Of a stretch of 64,000 nucleotides of DNA, positions 49,150 through 58,876 are shown one piece after another. The notes beneath the pieces were generated by a model. It ran no database searches, was not told where the DNA came from, and saw only the letters and a program-made list of their open reading frames with translations. Made by a program: the position numbers and the translations under genes. Source of the stretch: Parashewanella hymeniacidonis (lineage in GTDB: Bacteria; Pseudomonadota; Gammaproteobacteria; Enterobacterales; Shewanellaceae); assembly GCF_016900895.1 (NCBI RefSeq), contig NZ_JAFEUN010000001.1:60124-124123 (forward strand). Reading direction: 5' to 3'. Positions within the stretch are counted from its first letter, which is position 1, and each line of letters starts with the position of its first letter.

Positions 49150-51327
49150 TCAAAGAATGGTACAATTATTCATATCTTGATACCGTTCTAGTTCACATGC
49201 TCGTTCAACGCCTCTTGCTTTGCAAATTAAATCTCTTATTTCATCAAAATGACCGTTGAGCGCTATATCTAAAGCATTCCAGCGGTGCCCCACATAATTA
49301 ACAGGCATGCGTACTGTAAGATTGGTGCTTGGATGTTTAACTAAAAACCTTACAAGTTCGATATTGTTTTGACGAGTTGCTTCAATTAGCAAAGGAACAG
49401 AGTCCCAACGATATTTAATCTTTTGAGCAGCTTTGCTTTTGCTAACGACATCATCTGTATATAAGCATTCCTTATTTGGACAAGCCCTGGATACATTTGG
49501 ATTCAAACCCGTTTTAAGAAGTTGAAGAACTGATTGAGTCTCTTTTTCCTTTAAAGCCTTCCATAATTCGTTAATTCGTGTAGTTTCAGGAAACACTTTT
49601 AACGTCTCAATAGGGATGTGCTGATATAGTTCGGTGCGCAAAAATAAGTCGCTGATAGGTAGCAATTTTTTTAGCTTTTCAAGTATTTCTAACGCAACTA
49701 ATTTCAGTTCTCTAATTTGCTCTTGATTAGCTTTAGTATTGGATATTAAAAATAAAATGGCTTCTCTGTCGGTTGAACCATTTACCGCTTTTGAGAGCAT
49801 TTCAAGGTTATACAGTTTATCGCCTAGATTTTGTGTTAAATAGCTACGCAACTTCTCTGGTAATGGGCTAGAAAAGAGCTGCCACTCTTGGAACCTTTCA
49901 AAAGCTTTTAAATGAAATTCTTTTCGTGCTGATTTTTCTAATGATTCAATGGCGTAAACCACAACTTCCCAGCACTGAGCTTTTTCAAATAATAGTTGTA
50001 CTGTTTTATTTTTTTGAACTGAATCCAAACATAATAAATTTCTATTAAGGATTTTAATTAATTTTTGAGGAAGCTTTTGCTTGAGAGCGCCTATTTCTTC
50101 TAGTTTGCAAATAACTTGAGGTAACATTAAATTCAATTCTTCTGGGGTACAGCTGTCGGCGATAAAAGTGACAACCTCAGAAGATTTGGCTTTTTCAAGC
50201 ATCTTTTCTAATTCTTGAGTTCTGTTTTCATCGGTTTTTAGCCGTTTTTTAAGTGCTACAGCAAAGAGTGACAGTGTCGGTCTACAAGGCGCGGGTATTT
50301 TTTGATTGGAACATGTAACTATATAGTCAAAGTGCGCCTGAACATTACTGCCTAATAATGCTTGATATTCTACTGCAACTCTTTGATGTTGAGGGAATGA
50401 GCTTACATCGACTTTTTTTAAATCCGTAATTGTTAATGGACGATAAAAATTTTTCTCTTGCTCTTGAACATAAAAGTCGAGCTGTTGAGTACAAACAAGT
50501 TTAGTTTTTCCATCAGGATTTAATTTTATTACGGTTTGTAGATCTTCTTGGTGGAATTTAAATCTACCCAATCCAACAAGAAGTTTTATAAGTTCAGAGT
50601 GTAATACTAAAGCTGTTAAGTTTGGTTCATTATGTAAATAACGTAATGATGAGTATATTGCTTCATATTCAGTTGGAGATAAATGAGTTTTTCCTTGTAA
50701 TGCAAATTGGAACGTCATATCAGCAAAAGGTTGTAAGCTGTTCGTTGTTCTGCATTGTTTGTAACAAGAGGATGAGGTTTCCAATAGAAGTACTTGAGGA
50801 GATTTTAGAGTATTATCTACTGTAACAGTCCAAGTCTGGTTAGCAGTGAATGGGCAGTTGACTAATTCTGACGCTAGCTCTGAAGGTAAGCAATAATCCA
50901 TTCCTAATAAACTAAATTCAAGTGCGATTAAAACACTAGATAAGGTTAGAGCTTGTGATGTTGCATTCACTATTTTTTGTGTAACTAAGTTAGCTAAGAC
51001 TGCGTCGAGCTGCTCAGTCGAGATAGAATGCTCTTTCATCAATTGATTCAAATGAACAAGAATTGAAAGCTGATCACCATATAACAATTGAGACTCTATA
51101 GGTTGTTGATATTCGTCATGACTATCTAATATCGTTTTTTGTAGCTCTTTGAGGGCAATAACAAGATTTGAGCGAGATTGTAAATTCTGACATTTAAACA
51201 AGCTATCGATTACATCTGAGGCTAACTCCCTTTCTTCTGAAACAAAGTTAAAAACTGAGTATTCTTCAGTATCATAATATGCCAAATGGCTTCTTGCAGA
51301 TGGAATTAATTGGAATTGAGACGACAT
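49150..51327 (-). CDS. Large protein with C-terminal ankyrin-like repeats, effector candidate
   Basis: A 725-residue protein without a signal peptide or membrane segment. The first about 590 residues are helical, Leu/Lys/Glu-rich and not recognised. The C-terminus has ankyrin-type units: ETQSVLQLLKTGLNPNVSRA, then VPLLIEATRQNNIELVRFLV, then RWNALDIALNGHFDEIRDLI, with a Cys-rich insert (CPNKECLY) between the first two. Ankyrin repeats in an otherwise unknown large bacterial protein often mark host-directed effectors; this is inference. It stands alone between an acetyltransferase and a lipoprotein gene. Confidence 0.75.
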   Translation of the reverse strand: MSSQFQLIPSARSHLAYYDTEEYSVFNFVSEERELASDVIDSLFKCQNLQSRSNLVIALKELQKTILDSHDEYQQPIESQLLYGDQLSILVHLNQLMKEHSISTEQLDAVLANLVTQKIVNATSQALTLSSVLIALEFSLLGMDYCLPSELASELVNCPFTANQTWTVTVDNTLKSPQVLLLETSSSCYKQCRTTNSLQPFADMTFQFALQGKTHLSPTEYEAIYSSLRYLHNEPNLTALVLHSELIKLLVGLGRFKFHQEDLQTVIKLNPDGKTKLVCTQQLDFYVQEQEKNFYRPLTITDLKKVDVSSFPQHQRVAVEYQALLGSNVQAHFDYIVTCSNQKIPAPCRPTLSLFAVALKKRLKTDENRTQELEKMLEKAKSSEVVTFIADSCTPEELNLMLPQVICKLEEIGALKQKLPQKLIKILNRNLLCLDSVQKNKTVQLLFEKAQCWEVVVYAIESLEKSARKEFHLKAFERFQEWQLFSSPLPEKLRSYLTQNLGDKLYNLEMLSKAVNGSTDREAILFLISNTKANQEQIRELKLVALEILEKLKKLLPISDLFLRTELYQHIPIETLKVFPETTRINELWKALKEKETQSVLQLLKTGLNPNVSRACPNKECLYTDDVVSKSKAAQKIKYRWDSVPLLIEATRQNNIELVRFLVKHPSTNLTVRMPVNYVGHRWNALDIALNGHFDEIRDLICKARGVERACELERYQDMNNCTIL

Positions 51328-51540
51328 AGATTAACTCAGAGACAGAGAGAATTAAATTTAATAGGAGTTATTGATGAATATCAAGTTAAATATATTCCAC
51401 TTTTCAAAGCATTATGAAATAAAAATGACACAATAAATAAACAATTTAGAAATAAAAGTGCAGTCCTTTTGTCATTTTATGCAGGTAATTTTGTCGTGTC
51501 CAAAAACTAACCTGATAAGAATCCGTCCTCGGAGATGACA

Positions 51541-54369
51541 ATGGAACTGAAGAATATATTTAAACTTGGAGCGTTAGCAACTGCATTAGCACTAGCAGGT
51601 TGTGGCGGTGATGTGAACATCAATACGGGTAGCGAAACGGTTACTCCTCCTGTTACACCTCCACCAACAAATACTCAAACTCCAGAAGAAAAAGCCTACA
51701 GTGGCTTTGCAACTAAGAGTGCAACACTGGCATCAGTAGACGGCAAGCAAGTTTGGGTACTCAATGGTACGTTAGCTCCTTCTTCTTCATCTTCAACAAT
51801 TGGTAGCTTCGGTGGCCAAGATGGTAACCGTATTGTTCTTGGAAATGATGTTGTTTGGCAACTTGATGGTGCCGTTGTTGCTGGTGGCGACAACGAAAAC
51901 TCAGTTGAACTTGGGGTCGCAGCGGGTACTAAAGTACTAGGCGCAAGCGAATCTTATTTAGTTATCAGCCGTGGTTCTACTATTAAGGCTGAAGGTACAG
52001 AGTCAAGCCCAATTGTTTTTACTTCAGTTGAAAAAGGTATTGGCCAATCTGGTGCTCCGGGTCAATGGGGTGGCTTAGTATTGTTGGGTAACGCTCCTGT
52101 GAATACTTGTCCAGACTTAACAGATTGTGCTGCATCATTTGAAGTGGGCAATCACAGTTATGGCGGTAATGACGCTGAAGACAGTTCAGGATCATTGAAA
52201 TACGTACGTGTTGAACATGGCGGCTTTAAAATCAATGACACTCAAGAAATGAACGGCGTAAGCTTTGGTGCTGTTGGTAGCGGAACCACAGTAAGCCACT
52301 TACAGGTTCATGACAACAATGACGATGGTATCGAGTTCTGGGGCGGAAGTGTTTCAGTTAGAAATGTTGTTCTAACAGACAACTTTGATGACTCATTAGA
52401 TTGGACCAACGGCTGGACGGGTTCTGCACAGCACGTTTACATTCGTCAAAAAAATAATGGCTCAAATCGTGGTATTGAAGCTGATTCAAATTCAGATGAT
52501 TCAGTTGACCCACGTTCAAATCCTCGCTTAGCCAACATTACGATTCAAGTTGCTGAAGGTGAAAATGCGGGTGGCGATGACGCAGAAGGTATTCTACTTC
52601 GTAAAAGTACTGGTGTTATGGCGCACAATATCCTCGTTAAGGGTAAGCCTGCATCAGGTGAATGTTTAGAAATAAATGGTGATACAACCGTTGAGCACGC
52701 ACAAGCAGATGGTTTGGTATTTACGCACAGTTTAATTGATTGTACGGAACCATTTAAAGACGCAAAAGTAGATGCAGATAAAGGAACGACATTAGCCTAC
52801 GATGTTGAAGCTTGGTTTACGGAGCAAGAAGGTAACCTAACCGTCGCATCTGATTTAAATGGTTATATGCCAAACCCATCATCACTAGCACTAACCAGCG
52901 GAAAAACGGATCTAGCTAACGTTGATGCTCGTTTAGACGATGCTGATTACATCGGTGCGTTTAATGACACGGATTGGACGGAGAACTGGACAACGGATAT
53001 TCATGGCAGTACTTCACCAAATCCAGTCCAAGAATTGCCTGTACTGACGTCTTGCCCTGCCGGCACAATGTCAGAAGCTGTTCCTGCTGGTTTGTATGCT
53101 GATGACAGTGTCAGCCTCGTGTGTTCTCTTTCTGGAAATGTAACCGCTAATACAACGCTTTTAGCGGGCTCTAACGTGCTTTATAAGCTTAAAGACGGTG
53201 CGGTTGTGATTGGTGGTGATAACCAAAATTCTGCAACTTTAGGTATCCAAGCGGGTACGAAGTTGTTTGGTGAGTCAGGAAGCTATATCGCAGTAAGCCG
53301 TGGTTCTAAAATCATGGCTGAAGGTAATGAAACTCACCCAATCGTGATGACTTCGGAAGAAGATGTGATTGATGGTGCAACACCTGATCGCGGTCAGTGG
53401 GGTGGTTTAGTTTTACTGGGTAACGGTGAAACCAACAAATGTAGCGATAAGACAGATTGTGACGTGTCATTCGAAGTCGGTCAGCACAATTACGGTGGTG
53501 ATAACAATGCAGACAGCAGTGGTCAATTAAGCTATGTGGTTGTTAAGTACGCTGGTTTTAAAGTTAACGACACTCAAGAAATGAACGGCATTTCGTTCGC
53601 TGCTGTGGGTAGTGGTACTCAAGTTGACCATATCCAAGTTCATGCAAATGGTGATGATGGTGTTGAATTCTGGGGTGGTGCGGTAAATCTGAAATACGTA
53701 TACCTAACAGACAACTTTGATGACTCGTTAGATTGGACGAACGGTTGGACGGGTAAAGTGCAGCACTTATTTATTACTCATCAGGATGGTCAAGCAAACC
53801 GTGGTATCGAAGCTGACAGTCACAAAACAGATGAAGCAAGTCCTGTATCTAAGCCGATGATTTCAAATGTCACTATTTTACCGGGTGTAGATACTGAAAA
53901 CGCAAGTGGCGACAAAGGTGAAGGTATTTTACTTCGTGTTGCAACAGCGGGTGAACTACACAATGTTTTAGTTCAAGGTCGTAAAGGAAGCACAGGTGAT
54001 ACTGAGTCAGGTGAGTGTTTAGAACTTGATGGTACTTACCCAACGCTAGTGAACAATGTTGAAGACGGTGAACTGGAAATGACTCACTCAATCATTGATT
54101 GTAACGAGCCATTCAAGTACAGCTCTGAAAATGATGCAACTACTGATGCGATTGATGTTGAAGCATGGTTCCTTGCTGATGATAAAAACAATGCTGCAAC
54201 TGAAGTATCGCTAATGAGCTCAGGTGTGCCGGCTGAAGGTGAATCAAACCTACTGGGTGCTGGTAAAGACATGAGTGCAGAGGATAACTTCTTTGACGCA
54301 ACGGATTACATCGGTGCATTTGGAACTGAAGACTGGACTGCTGGCTGGACGTTTAAGCCACAGCAGTAA
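51541..54369 (+). CDS. Duplicated beta-helix-type surface lipoprotein
   Basis: About 942 residues. Lipoprotein signal with lipobox ALAGC (ATALALAGCGGDVNINTG); the start at 51541 has GGAG six bases upstream, better than the ATG at 51535. After a Thr/Pro linker come two homologous halves of about 420 residues each. Pairs include VVWQLDGAVVAGGDNENSVE with LYKLKDGAVVIGGDNQNSAT, GQWGGLVLLGNAPVN with GQWGGLVLLGNGETN, and NFDDSLDWTNGWTG in both. The Gly/Asp-rich strands and repeated VHDNNDDGIEFWGG suggest a right-handed beta helix binding calcium or carbohydrate. It is followed by a TonB receptor, so the two may form a surface binding/uptake pair. Confidence 0.8.
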   Translation: MELKNIFKLGALATALALAGCGGDVNINTGSETVTPPVTPPPTNTQTPEEKAYSGFATKSATLASVDGKQVWVLNGTLAPSSSSSTIGSFGGQDGNRIVLGNDVVWQLDGAVVAGGDNENSVELGVAAGTKVLGASESYLVISRGSTIKAEGTESSPIVFTSVEKGIGQSGAPGQWGGLVLLGNAPVNTCPDLTDCAASFEVGNHSYGGNDAEDSSGSLKYVRVEHGGFKINDTQEMNGVSFGAVGSGTTVSHLQVHDNNDDGIEFWGGSVSVRNVVLTDNFDDSLDWTNGWTGSAQHVYIRQKNNGSNRGIEADSNSDDSVDPRSNPRLANITIQVAEGENAGGDDAEGILLRKSTGVMAHNILVKGKPASGECLEINGDTTVEHAQADGLVFTHSLIDCTEPFKDAKVDADKGTTLAYDVEAWFTEQEGNLTVASDLNGYMPNPSSLALTSGKTDLANVDARLDDADYIGAFNDTDWTENWTTDIHGSTSPNPVQELPVLTSCPAGTMSEAVPAGLYADDSVSLVCSLSGNVTANTTLLAGSNVLYKLKDGAVVIGGDNQNSATLGIQAGTKLFGESGSYIAVSRGSKIMAEGNETHPIVMTSEEDVIDGATPDRGQWGGLVLLGNGETNKCSDKTDCDVSFEVGQHNYGGDNNADSSGQLSYVVVKYAGFKVNDTQEMNGISFAAVGSGTQVDHIQVHANGDDGVEFWGGAVNLKYVYLTDNFDDSLDWTNGWTGKVQHLFITHQDGQANRGIEADSHKTDEASPVSKPMISNVTILPGVDTENASGDKGEGILLRVATAGELHNVLVQGRKGSTGDTESGECLELDGTYPTLVNNVEDGELEMTHSIIDCNEPFKYSSENDATTDAIDVEAWFLADDKNNAATEVSLMSSGVPAEGESNLLGAGKDMSAEDNFFDATDYIGAFGTEDWTAGWTFKPQQ

Positions 54370-54412
54370 TCAATGAGAGGCCAACTCGGCTGAGTTGGCT
54401 ACCTCCAGATTA

Positions 54413-54436
54413 AAGCCGCAATTTGCGGCTTCCTTC
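54413..54436 (+). terminator. Hairpin after the lipoprotein gene
   Basis: AAGCCGCAATTTGCGGCTT followed by CCTT. A second stem, GCCAACTC/GAGTTGGC, lies just before it at 54380-54399. Weak T-tract: probably partial termination, allowing read-through to the TonB receptor gene. Confidence 0.6.
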
Positions 54437-54459
54437 AATCTCACAGGAAAGTCATTATT

Positions 54460-57129
54460 ATGAAAACCAAGCCGAACTTTTCAGTTAACAAGTTGAGCCG
54501 TGCTGTCGCTATAGCGATGTCTGCCGCTGCCATGCTCACAACTTTTCCAGGCTATTCGGCAGACGAAAACATCGATCCTAAAGAAGATTTCCCCATTGAG
54601 CCAATTGAGGTCATCGAAGTTCAAGGACGTTTAAGAACCGCCGCATCAGCAGCGATTGAGGAACGTCGTGAAGCTCCTACCGTTGAAGATTTAATGGGCG
54701 CAGAGCAAATCAGCCGTACAGGTGATAGTGATGCCGCAGCTGCACTTCGTCGAATCACTGGTTTAACCCTAAAAGACGGTAAATTTATCTATGTGCGTGG
54801 TTTGGGTGAACGTTATTCTTCAACATCGTTAAACGGTGCTGTCGTACCATCACCAGATCCAACCCGTAATGTCGTACCACTCGATATGTTCCCAGCGTCA
54901 ATTATTGATTCACTGTCCGTACAAAAAGCGGCTTCTGCTGATATGCCAGCAGCATTTGGTGGTGGTCATGTCGACATCAGAACTAAGTCGATACCGTCCG
55001 ATTTTTTCTTTAAAGCTAAAATTGGTACTCGCTATAACACGAACGATTCTAAAGACACTTACACCTACAATGGTGGTGACGATGATTGGCAAGGAAAAGA
55101 TGATGGGACGAGAGCCATGCCTCAGTCCATCAACGATACCATCGCTCGTTACGGTGGCTTATCTCCGATTGATATTTTGACGGGGTCGAATGGAACAGTT
55201 GATTTCCCAACGGCTCAGAATATTAACCGCTCATTAGTCAACGATATATATCGTGATATGACGATTCAGCATGAGGATACAGACTTAGGTTTAAGAGCAA
55301 ACGCCTCTGTAGGAAACAGCTGGGAGATAGGTGACGAGTCTATGTTTGGATTTGTTGCTGCTGCGTCTTATAAAGCTCAAGCTGAAAACTATACAAAAAC
55401 AGAAGTCGAGCTGGATGGCGATAAAGAGCAAGTTCAGGTAGAAAACTCGAAAGACATTGTTGGAACAGATTCTATCGTGCAAATTTCAGGTATGTTCAAT
55501 ATGGGGTTCGAACTGAACGAAAACCATAAAATTGAAACATATACTACGTATTTGCGTGATACATCTGATGATGTGTCAATCTCGCTAGAAGAGACAATCG
55601 ATACCATCAGCGAGCCTAACGCACTTCTTGTAAATGAAATTGAGTATCAAGAACGATCGTTGATCAGTAATCAGATAAAAGGTAAGCATTATCTTGAAGA
55701 ACTTTGGGATGTCGAACTTGATTGGATGTATACCGATTCTCGCTCAAGACGCTACGCACCCAGTGAATTGTCGTATACGTATAACGTGATTGTCGATGAC
55801 AATGGACAATACACTGACCGCAAGTTGAACACACAAGATGCACCAAAATATTTATACAGTAACCTAGAAGATGACGCTGAAAATTATGGTTGGAGCTTAA
55901 CTTACCCAATCGATATAGGTGATACCATTATTAAGCTACGCGCTGGTTACCAATATAATGAACGAGTTCGTCATAGTTTTGCGACTCGCTTGGGATTAGA
56001 AGTGGGCCTTAGCCCTAATCAAACTAATGGTGACATCTTAAGTCTCGACTACAACCGTATTTTTTCTGACGATAACATTGCATCGAATGTGTTGGATCTT
56101 GAATTAAGAGATGCGTCAACAGATACAGAAGATTATGTAGCCGCTGAAAAAAATGACGCTGGTTTTGCAAGTATCGATATTGATATTGATGATGTATGGC
56201 GAATTTATGCGGGGATTCGATATGAAGATTTTCGCAGAACGACATTACCATTAACACCTGAAGGTGAGATTTCAGATGAAGCTGGTCGTTACAGCATTAC
56301 GGATTACGTTATTGTTGAGGATGGCTGGTTCCCGTCATTATCTCTAACATGGAAAGACTCTGACACGACTCAATGGCGTTTTGGTGCAAGTAAGACTATT
56401 GTTCGTCCGGACTTACGTGAAGTGTCTCCGGTACGATTCCAAGACCCAATTACCGGTTTTGATTTCTTCGGTAACCCAGAGTTAACCAGCTCAAACATTC
56501 TCAATTTTGATTTACGTTGGGAAATGTACTCAGATGATGGCAATAACTTCAGTATTGGCGGTTTTTATAAAGATGTTGAAGCACCGATTGAACCAGTACA
56601 ACGTATTTCAGAAGCTGGGCGTCAGCTTAAGTTTTACAATGCGGAATCCGGTGTTATTTACGGTATCGAAACGGAGTTCTTGCACGACTTGAATTTCTTA
56701 GGTGACTGGAGCGACAGCTTTTTTGTTGCAGGTAACCTAACGTTAAGCGACTCAGAAATTGAAATTCAGCCAAATGGTGAGATTGACCCAACTAACTTGA
56801 AACGCCGTATGACAGGCCATAGTGAATGGGTGGCAAACCTTCAACTCAGTTTTGACTCACCAGATGAAATGCACAGCTCAACGTTGGTGTATAACGTATT
56901 TGGCGAACGTATTGCATATGGTGGCCGTGGTGGGTTAGACGATGTGTATGAACAACCATTTAACAGCTTAGATTTTACCTACAGTTTTCTTCCTGACGAA
57001 TTTTGGACTTTCAAACTGAAAGCGAAAAACTTACTTGGCTCAGAAACTGAATATAAACAACAAGGTGTTAAAGTTTATTCTAAAGATCCGGGTACTGAGT
57101 ATACTTTTGAAGTGAGTTATAGTTACTAG
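54460..57129 (+). CDS. TonB-dependent receptor
   Basis: An 889-residue outer-membrane receptor with a long signal peptide (LSRAVAIAMSAAAMLTTFPG then YSADEN), TonB-box-like IEVIEVQGR, plug domain (AAAALRRITGLTLKDGKFIY followed by VRGLGERYSSTSLNG) and a barrel ending TYTFEVSYSY with a terminal aromatic residue. The plug motif RGLGERYSST is typical of the large-substrate group paired with surface lipoproteins. It is 90 bp downstream of the duplicated lipoprotein gene and ends at a clear terminator. The ligand is unknown. Confidence 0.92.
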   Translation: MKTKPNFSVNKLSRAVAIAMSAAAMLTTFPGYSADENIDPKEDFPIEPIEVIEVQGRLRTAASAAIEERREAPTVEDLMGAEQISRTGDSDAAAALRRITGLTLKDGKFIYVRGLGERYSSTSLNGAVVPSPDPTRNVVPLDMFPASIIDSLSVQKAASADMPAAFGGGHVDIRTKSIPSDFFFKAKIGTRYNTNDSKDTYTYNGGDDDWQGKDDGTRAMPQSINDTIARYGGLSPIDILTGSNGTVDFPTAQNINRSLVNDIYRDMTIQHEDTDLGLRANASVGNSWEIGDESMFGFVAAASYKAQAENYTKTEVELDGDKEQVQVENSKDIVGTDSIVQISGMFNMGFELNENHKIETYTTYLRDTSDDVSISLEETIDTISEPNALLVNEIEYQERSLISNQIKGKHYLEELWDVELDWMYTDSRSRRYAPSELSYTYNVIVDDNGQYTDRKLNTQDAPKYLYSNLEDDAENYGWSLTYPIDIGDTIIKLRAGYQYNERVRHSFATRLGLEVGLSPNQTNGDILSLDYNRIFSDDNIASNVLDLELRDASTDTEDYVAAEKNDAGFASIDIDIDDVWRIYAGIRYEDFRRTTLPLTPEGEISDEAGRYSITDYVIVEDGWFPSLSLTWKDSDTTQWRFGASKTIVRPDLREVSPVRFQDPITGFDFFGNPELTSSNILNFDLRWEMYSDDGNNFSIGGFYKDVEAPIEPVQRISEAGRQLKFYNAESGVIYGIETEFLHDLNFLGDWSDSFFVAGNLTLSDSEIEIQPNGEIDPTNLKRRMTGHSEWVANLQLSFDSPDEMHSSTLVYNVFGERIAYGGRGGLDDVYEQPFNSLDFTYSFLPDEFWTFKLKAKNLLGSETEYKQQGVKVYSKDPGTEYTFEVSYSY

Positions 57130-57153
57130 AATCGCAATGTCACACTGAGAAAC

Positions 57154-57188
57154 GCGGGCGTGAACTTTGATGCCCGCAACTCTTTTTT
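57154..57188 (+). terminator. Terminator after the TonB receptor gene
   Basis: GCGGGC, a 12-nt loop, GCCCGC, then AACTCTTTTTT. It overlaps the end of the convergent disrupted gene. Confidence 0.8.
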
Positions 57189-57399
57189 ACTTATAATTTG
57201 AGAGCCCATATTGGAGTTTCTTAAGCTCATCGTTGAGCAACTTCATGTCGTTTCTGCCGTCAATCGCTCTTTTGTATGCGTCACTGATATCGTGTTTATA
57301 TTGTTTACTAATTTCTTTAGCTAGTTTATCTACTTCTTTGTCTATGTTACTAATACTGTTACCAACTTGAGTCATACCAGATGTTATTTTTGATGTATA

Positions 57400-57661
57400 T
57401 ACCCATAATACTTGAAGATGCATGTTTCAGGACTTTTTCAGCGCCAATTCTTTGAGGCGCATTAGCGAAGGAATATCGGGATTCTTTCGAGCTAATGTAA
57501 CAAAGAAGAATTGGCGCTTAGAAGTCCACGCAGTGCGAGTTGCACAGCTTGCTACTCTTCGTTGCCAGTGCTAACAATAGCTCACTATTGTTAGCACTGT
57601 CGCCTTGATTAACAAGTTGTGCATTCTCGCTGAAATCGAGCATCTTCAGGTATCATGGGTA
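57400..57661 (+). mobile_element. Inverted-repeat element family A, copy 3 (262 bp)
   Basis: Terminal repeats TACCCATAATACTTGAAG and the complement of TACCCATGATACCTGAAG, flanked by TA at 57398-57399 and 57662-57663. An internal 13-bp perfect stem (GTGCTAACAATAG/CTATTGTTAGCAC) is better preserved here than in copies 1 and 2. Inserted in the coding part of the 108-residue protein gene. Confidence 0.9.
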
Positions 57662-57772
57662 TAGCTAGCATCAGATGCTTGCTCTAATCGTGAGGTGTCA
57701 ACTTGCTTTTCTTTATTGATAGAATTTAACTCTGTTGGACTAATACTGCTAGAACTATTAATAATAAGGCTA

Positions 57773-58034
57773 GGGGCGGTTGATCTTTGTTTAATAATTC
57801 AGCTGAGCAATAAATCGCCTTAATCGAGGCGGAAATAGTGCAATTTAGTCATCTAAATAAACTATTTTTAACACAGAGTAAGGCGATTTAGACTCAGCCC
57901 GTAGGGCAATGGTTATTTTTAACGCTATCTGCATTGTCACTGCGCTCATTTAGAAGAACTAAATAACGCTTGTTCCGCTTTGCTATCGTCAAAAATAATC
58001 ATTGCTGAAAATATCAACAAAGATCAACAGCCCC
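57773..58034 (+). mobile_element. Inverted-repeat element family B, copy 1 (262 bp)
   Basis: Left end GGGGCGGTTGATCTTTG, right end the complement of GGGGCTGTTGATCTTTG, flanked by TA on both sides. About 80-85 percent alike, by eye, to copy 2 at 58114 over the whole length and in the same orientation. Internal AAATCGCCTT/AAGGCGATTT pairs can form a stem. It interrupts codon 3 of the 108-residue protein gene. Confidence 0.85.
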
Positions 58035-58113
58035 TACTCATTTATATCTCCAAATCAAATTAACTGACTTTTAAGTTGTCAATATTAAGACTTACCATCT
58101 AATTGAGAAACTA

Positions 58114-58379
58114 AGGGGTGTTAATCTTTGTATAATAATTAAACTGAGCAATAAATCGCCTTACTTAATCGAGGCGGAATAGTGCTGTTTAGTCATCTAA
58201 ATAAACTATTTTCAACAAAGAATAAGGCGATTTAGATTCAGCCCGTAGGGTAATGGTTATTTTTAACGCTATCTGCATTGTCACTTAGCTCATTTAGAAT
58301 AACTAAATAACGCTTGTTCCGTTTTGATATCGTCAAAAATCATCATTGCTGATAATATCAACAAAGATCAATAGCTCCC
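58114..58379 (+). mobile_element. Inverted-repeat element family B, copy 2 (about 266 bp)
   Basis: Left end GGGGTGTTAATCTTTGT, right end the complement of GGGAGCTATTGATCTTTG. Ends are more diverged than in copy 1, so this is the older or more mutated insertion. It lies in the gap between the broken gene and the 58425 gene, flanked by TA. Confidence 0.8.
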
Positions 58380-58424
58380 TACTATCTCTAAAAATTGACA
58401 TTATTAATACAACAGCTCAATAAC

Positions 58425-58847
58425 TTAAGTATCGTCATTAATAACATCTTTAATTGTATCCATTTGGTTTTTCAAACTGTAAGTAGAAACGTCTATTTGC
58501 TGTAAAATATTCAAACCAAGATTAACGGCTGATAAAAGCTGTTCATGTACTGCTTTCGCTTGATCTGAAAGCTGATTATTTTCAGTATCACTGATATCTG
58601 GGTAAATTTTTTCAAGTGCTTGTTGGTTTGCCATCAGTTGGCTAAAAGTAGCGTGAAAGTTGATAAAACGAGCGCCAAGCATATCTTTAGGCTCATTATT
58701 ATTGCTTTCTAGGAAGTTATTGTACTTTTCAAGAGCCGAAACATTTTCAGTCACTTGCTTTAAGATCGAATTAAGTTCTATTTCAGATGCTGCAACCATC
58801 ATTTCATTGTTTGACTTAGTGGTGTTTGCTGATTCCAGTTTTGTCAT
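58425..58847 (-). CDS. Small helical protein of unknown function (cluster member)
   Basis: 140 residues from the ATG at 58847, chosen because GGAG lies eight bases upstream; a GTG at 58871 is also in frame. Acidic, no signal peptide, no membrane segment, predicted almost fully helical (IELNSILKQVTENVSALEKY; LSDQAKAVHEQLLSAVNLGL) with a Thr/Asn-rich start. It begins 29 bp after the stop of the 180-residue protein gene, in the same direction, so they are likely co-transcribed. No family is recognised; size and composition recall secreted components or chaperones of specialised secretion systems, which is only a guess. Confidence 0.75.
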   Translation of the reverse strand: MTKLESANTTKSNNEMMVAASEIELNSILKQVTENVSALEKYNNFLESNNNEPKDMLGARFINFHATFSQLMANQQALEKIYPDISDTENNQLSDQAKAVHEQLLSAVNLGLNILQQIDVSTYSLKNQMDTIKDVINDDT

Positions 58848-58876
58848 TGTTAACACTCCGACTGAGTCCACATATG

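Larger units (their letters stand above)
57187..58041 (-). pseudogene. 108-residue helical protein gene broken by two mobile elements
   Basis: Reverse-strand pieces at 58041-58037, 57772-57664 and 57399-57187 form one gene when element B copy 1 (57773-58034) and element A copy 3 (57400-57661) are removed, each with one TA. The result has GGAG at 58048-58051, an ATG at 58041 and an unbroken 108-residue frame starting MSSLIINSSSSISPTEL, crossing both joints (ASDASY-TSKITSGM at the second) and ending LQYGLSNYK. The protein is polar and helical with a Ser-rich N-terminus and heptad-like DKLAKEISKQYKHDISDAYK. Size and composition resemble its upstream neighbours at 58.4-60.1 kb, so it was probably the last gene of that set. 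Confidence 0.85.
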
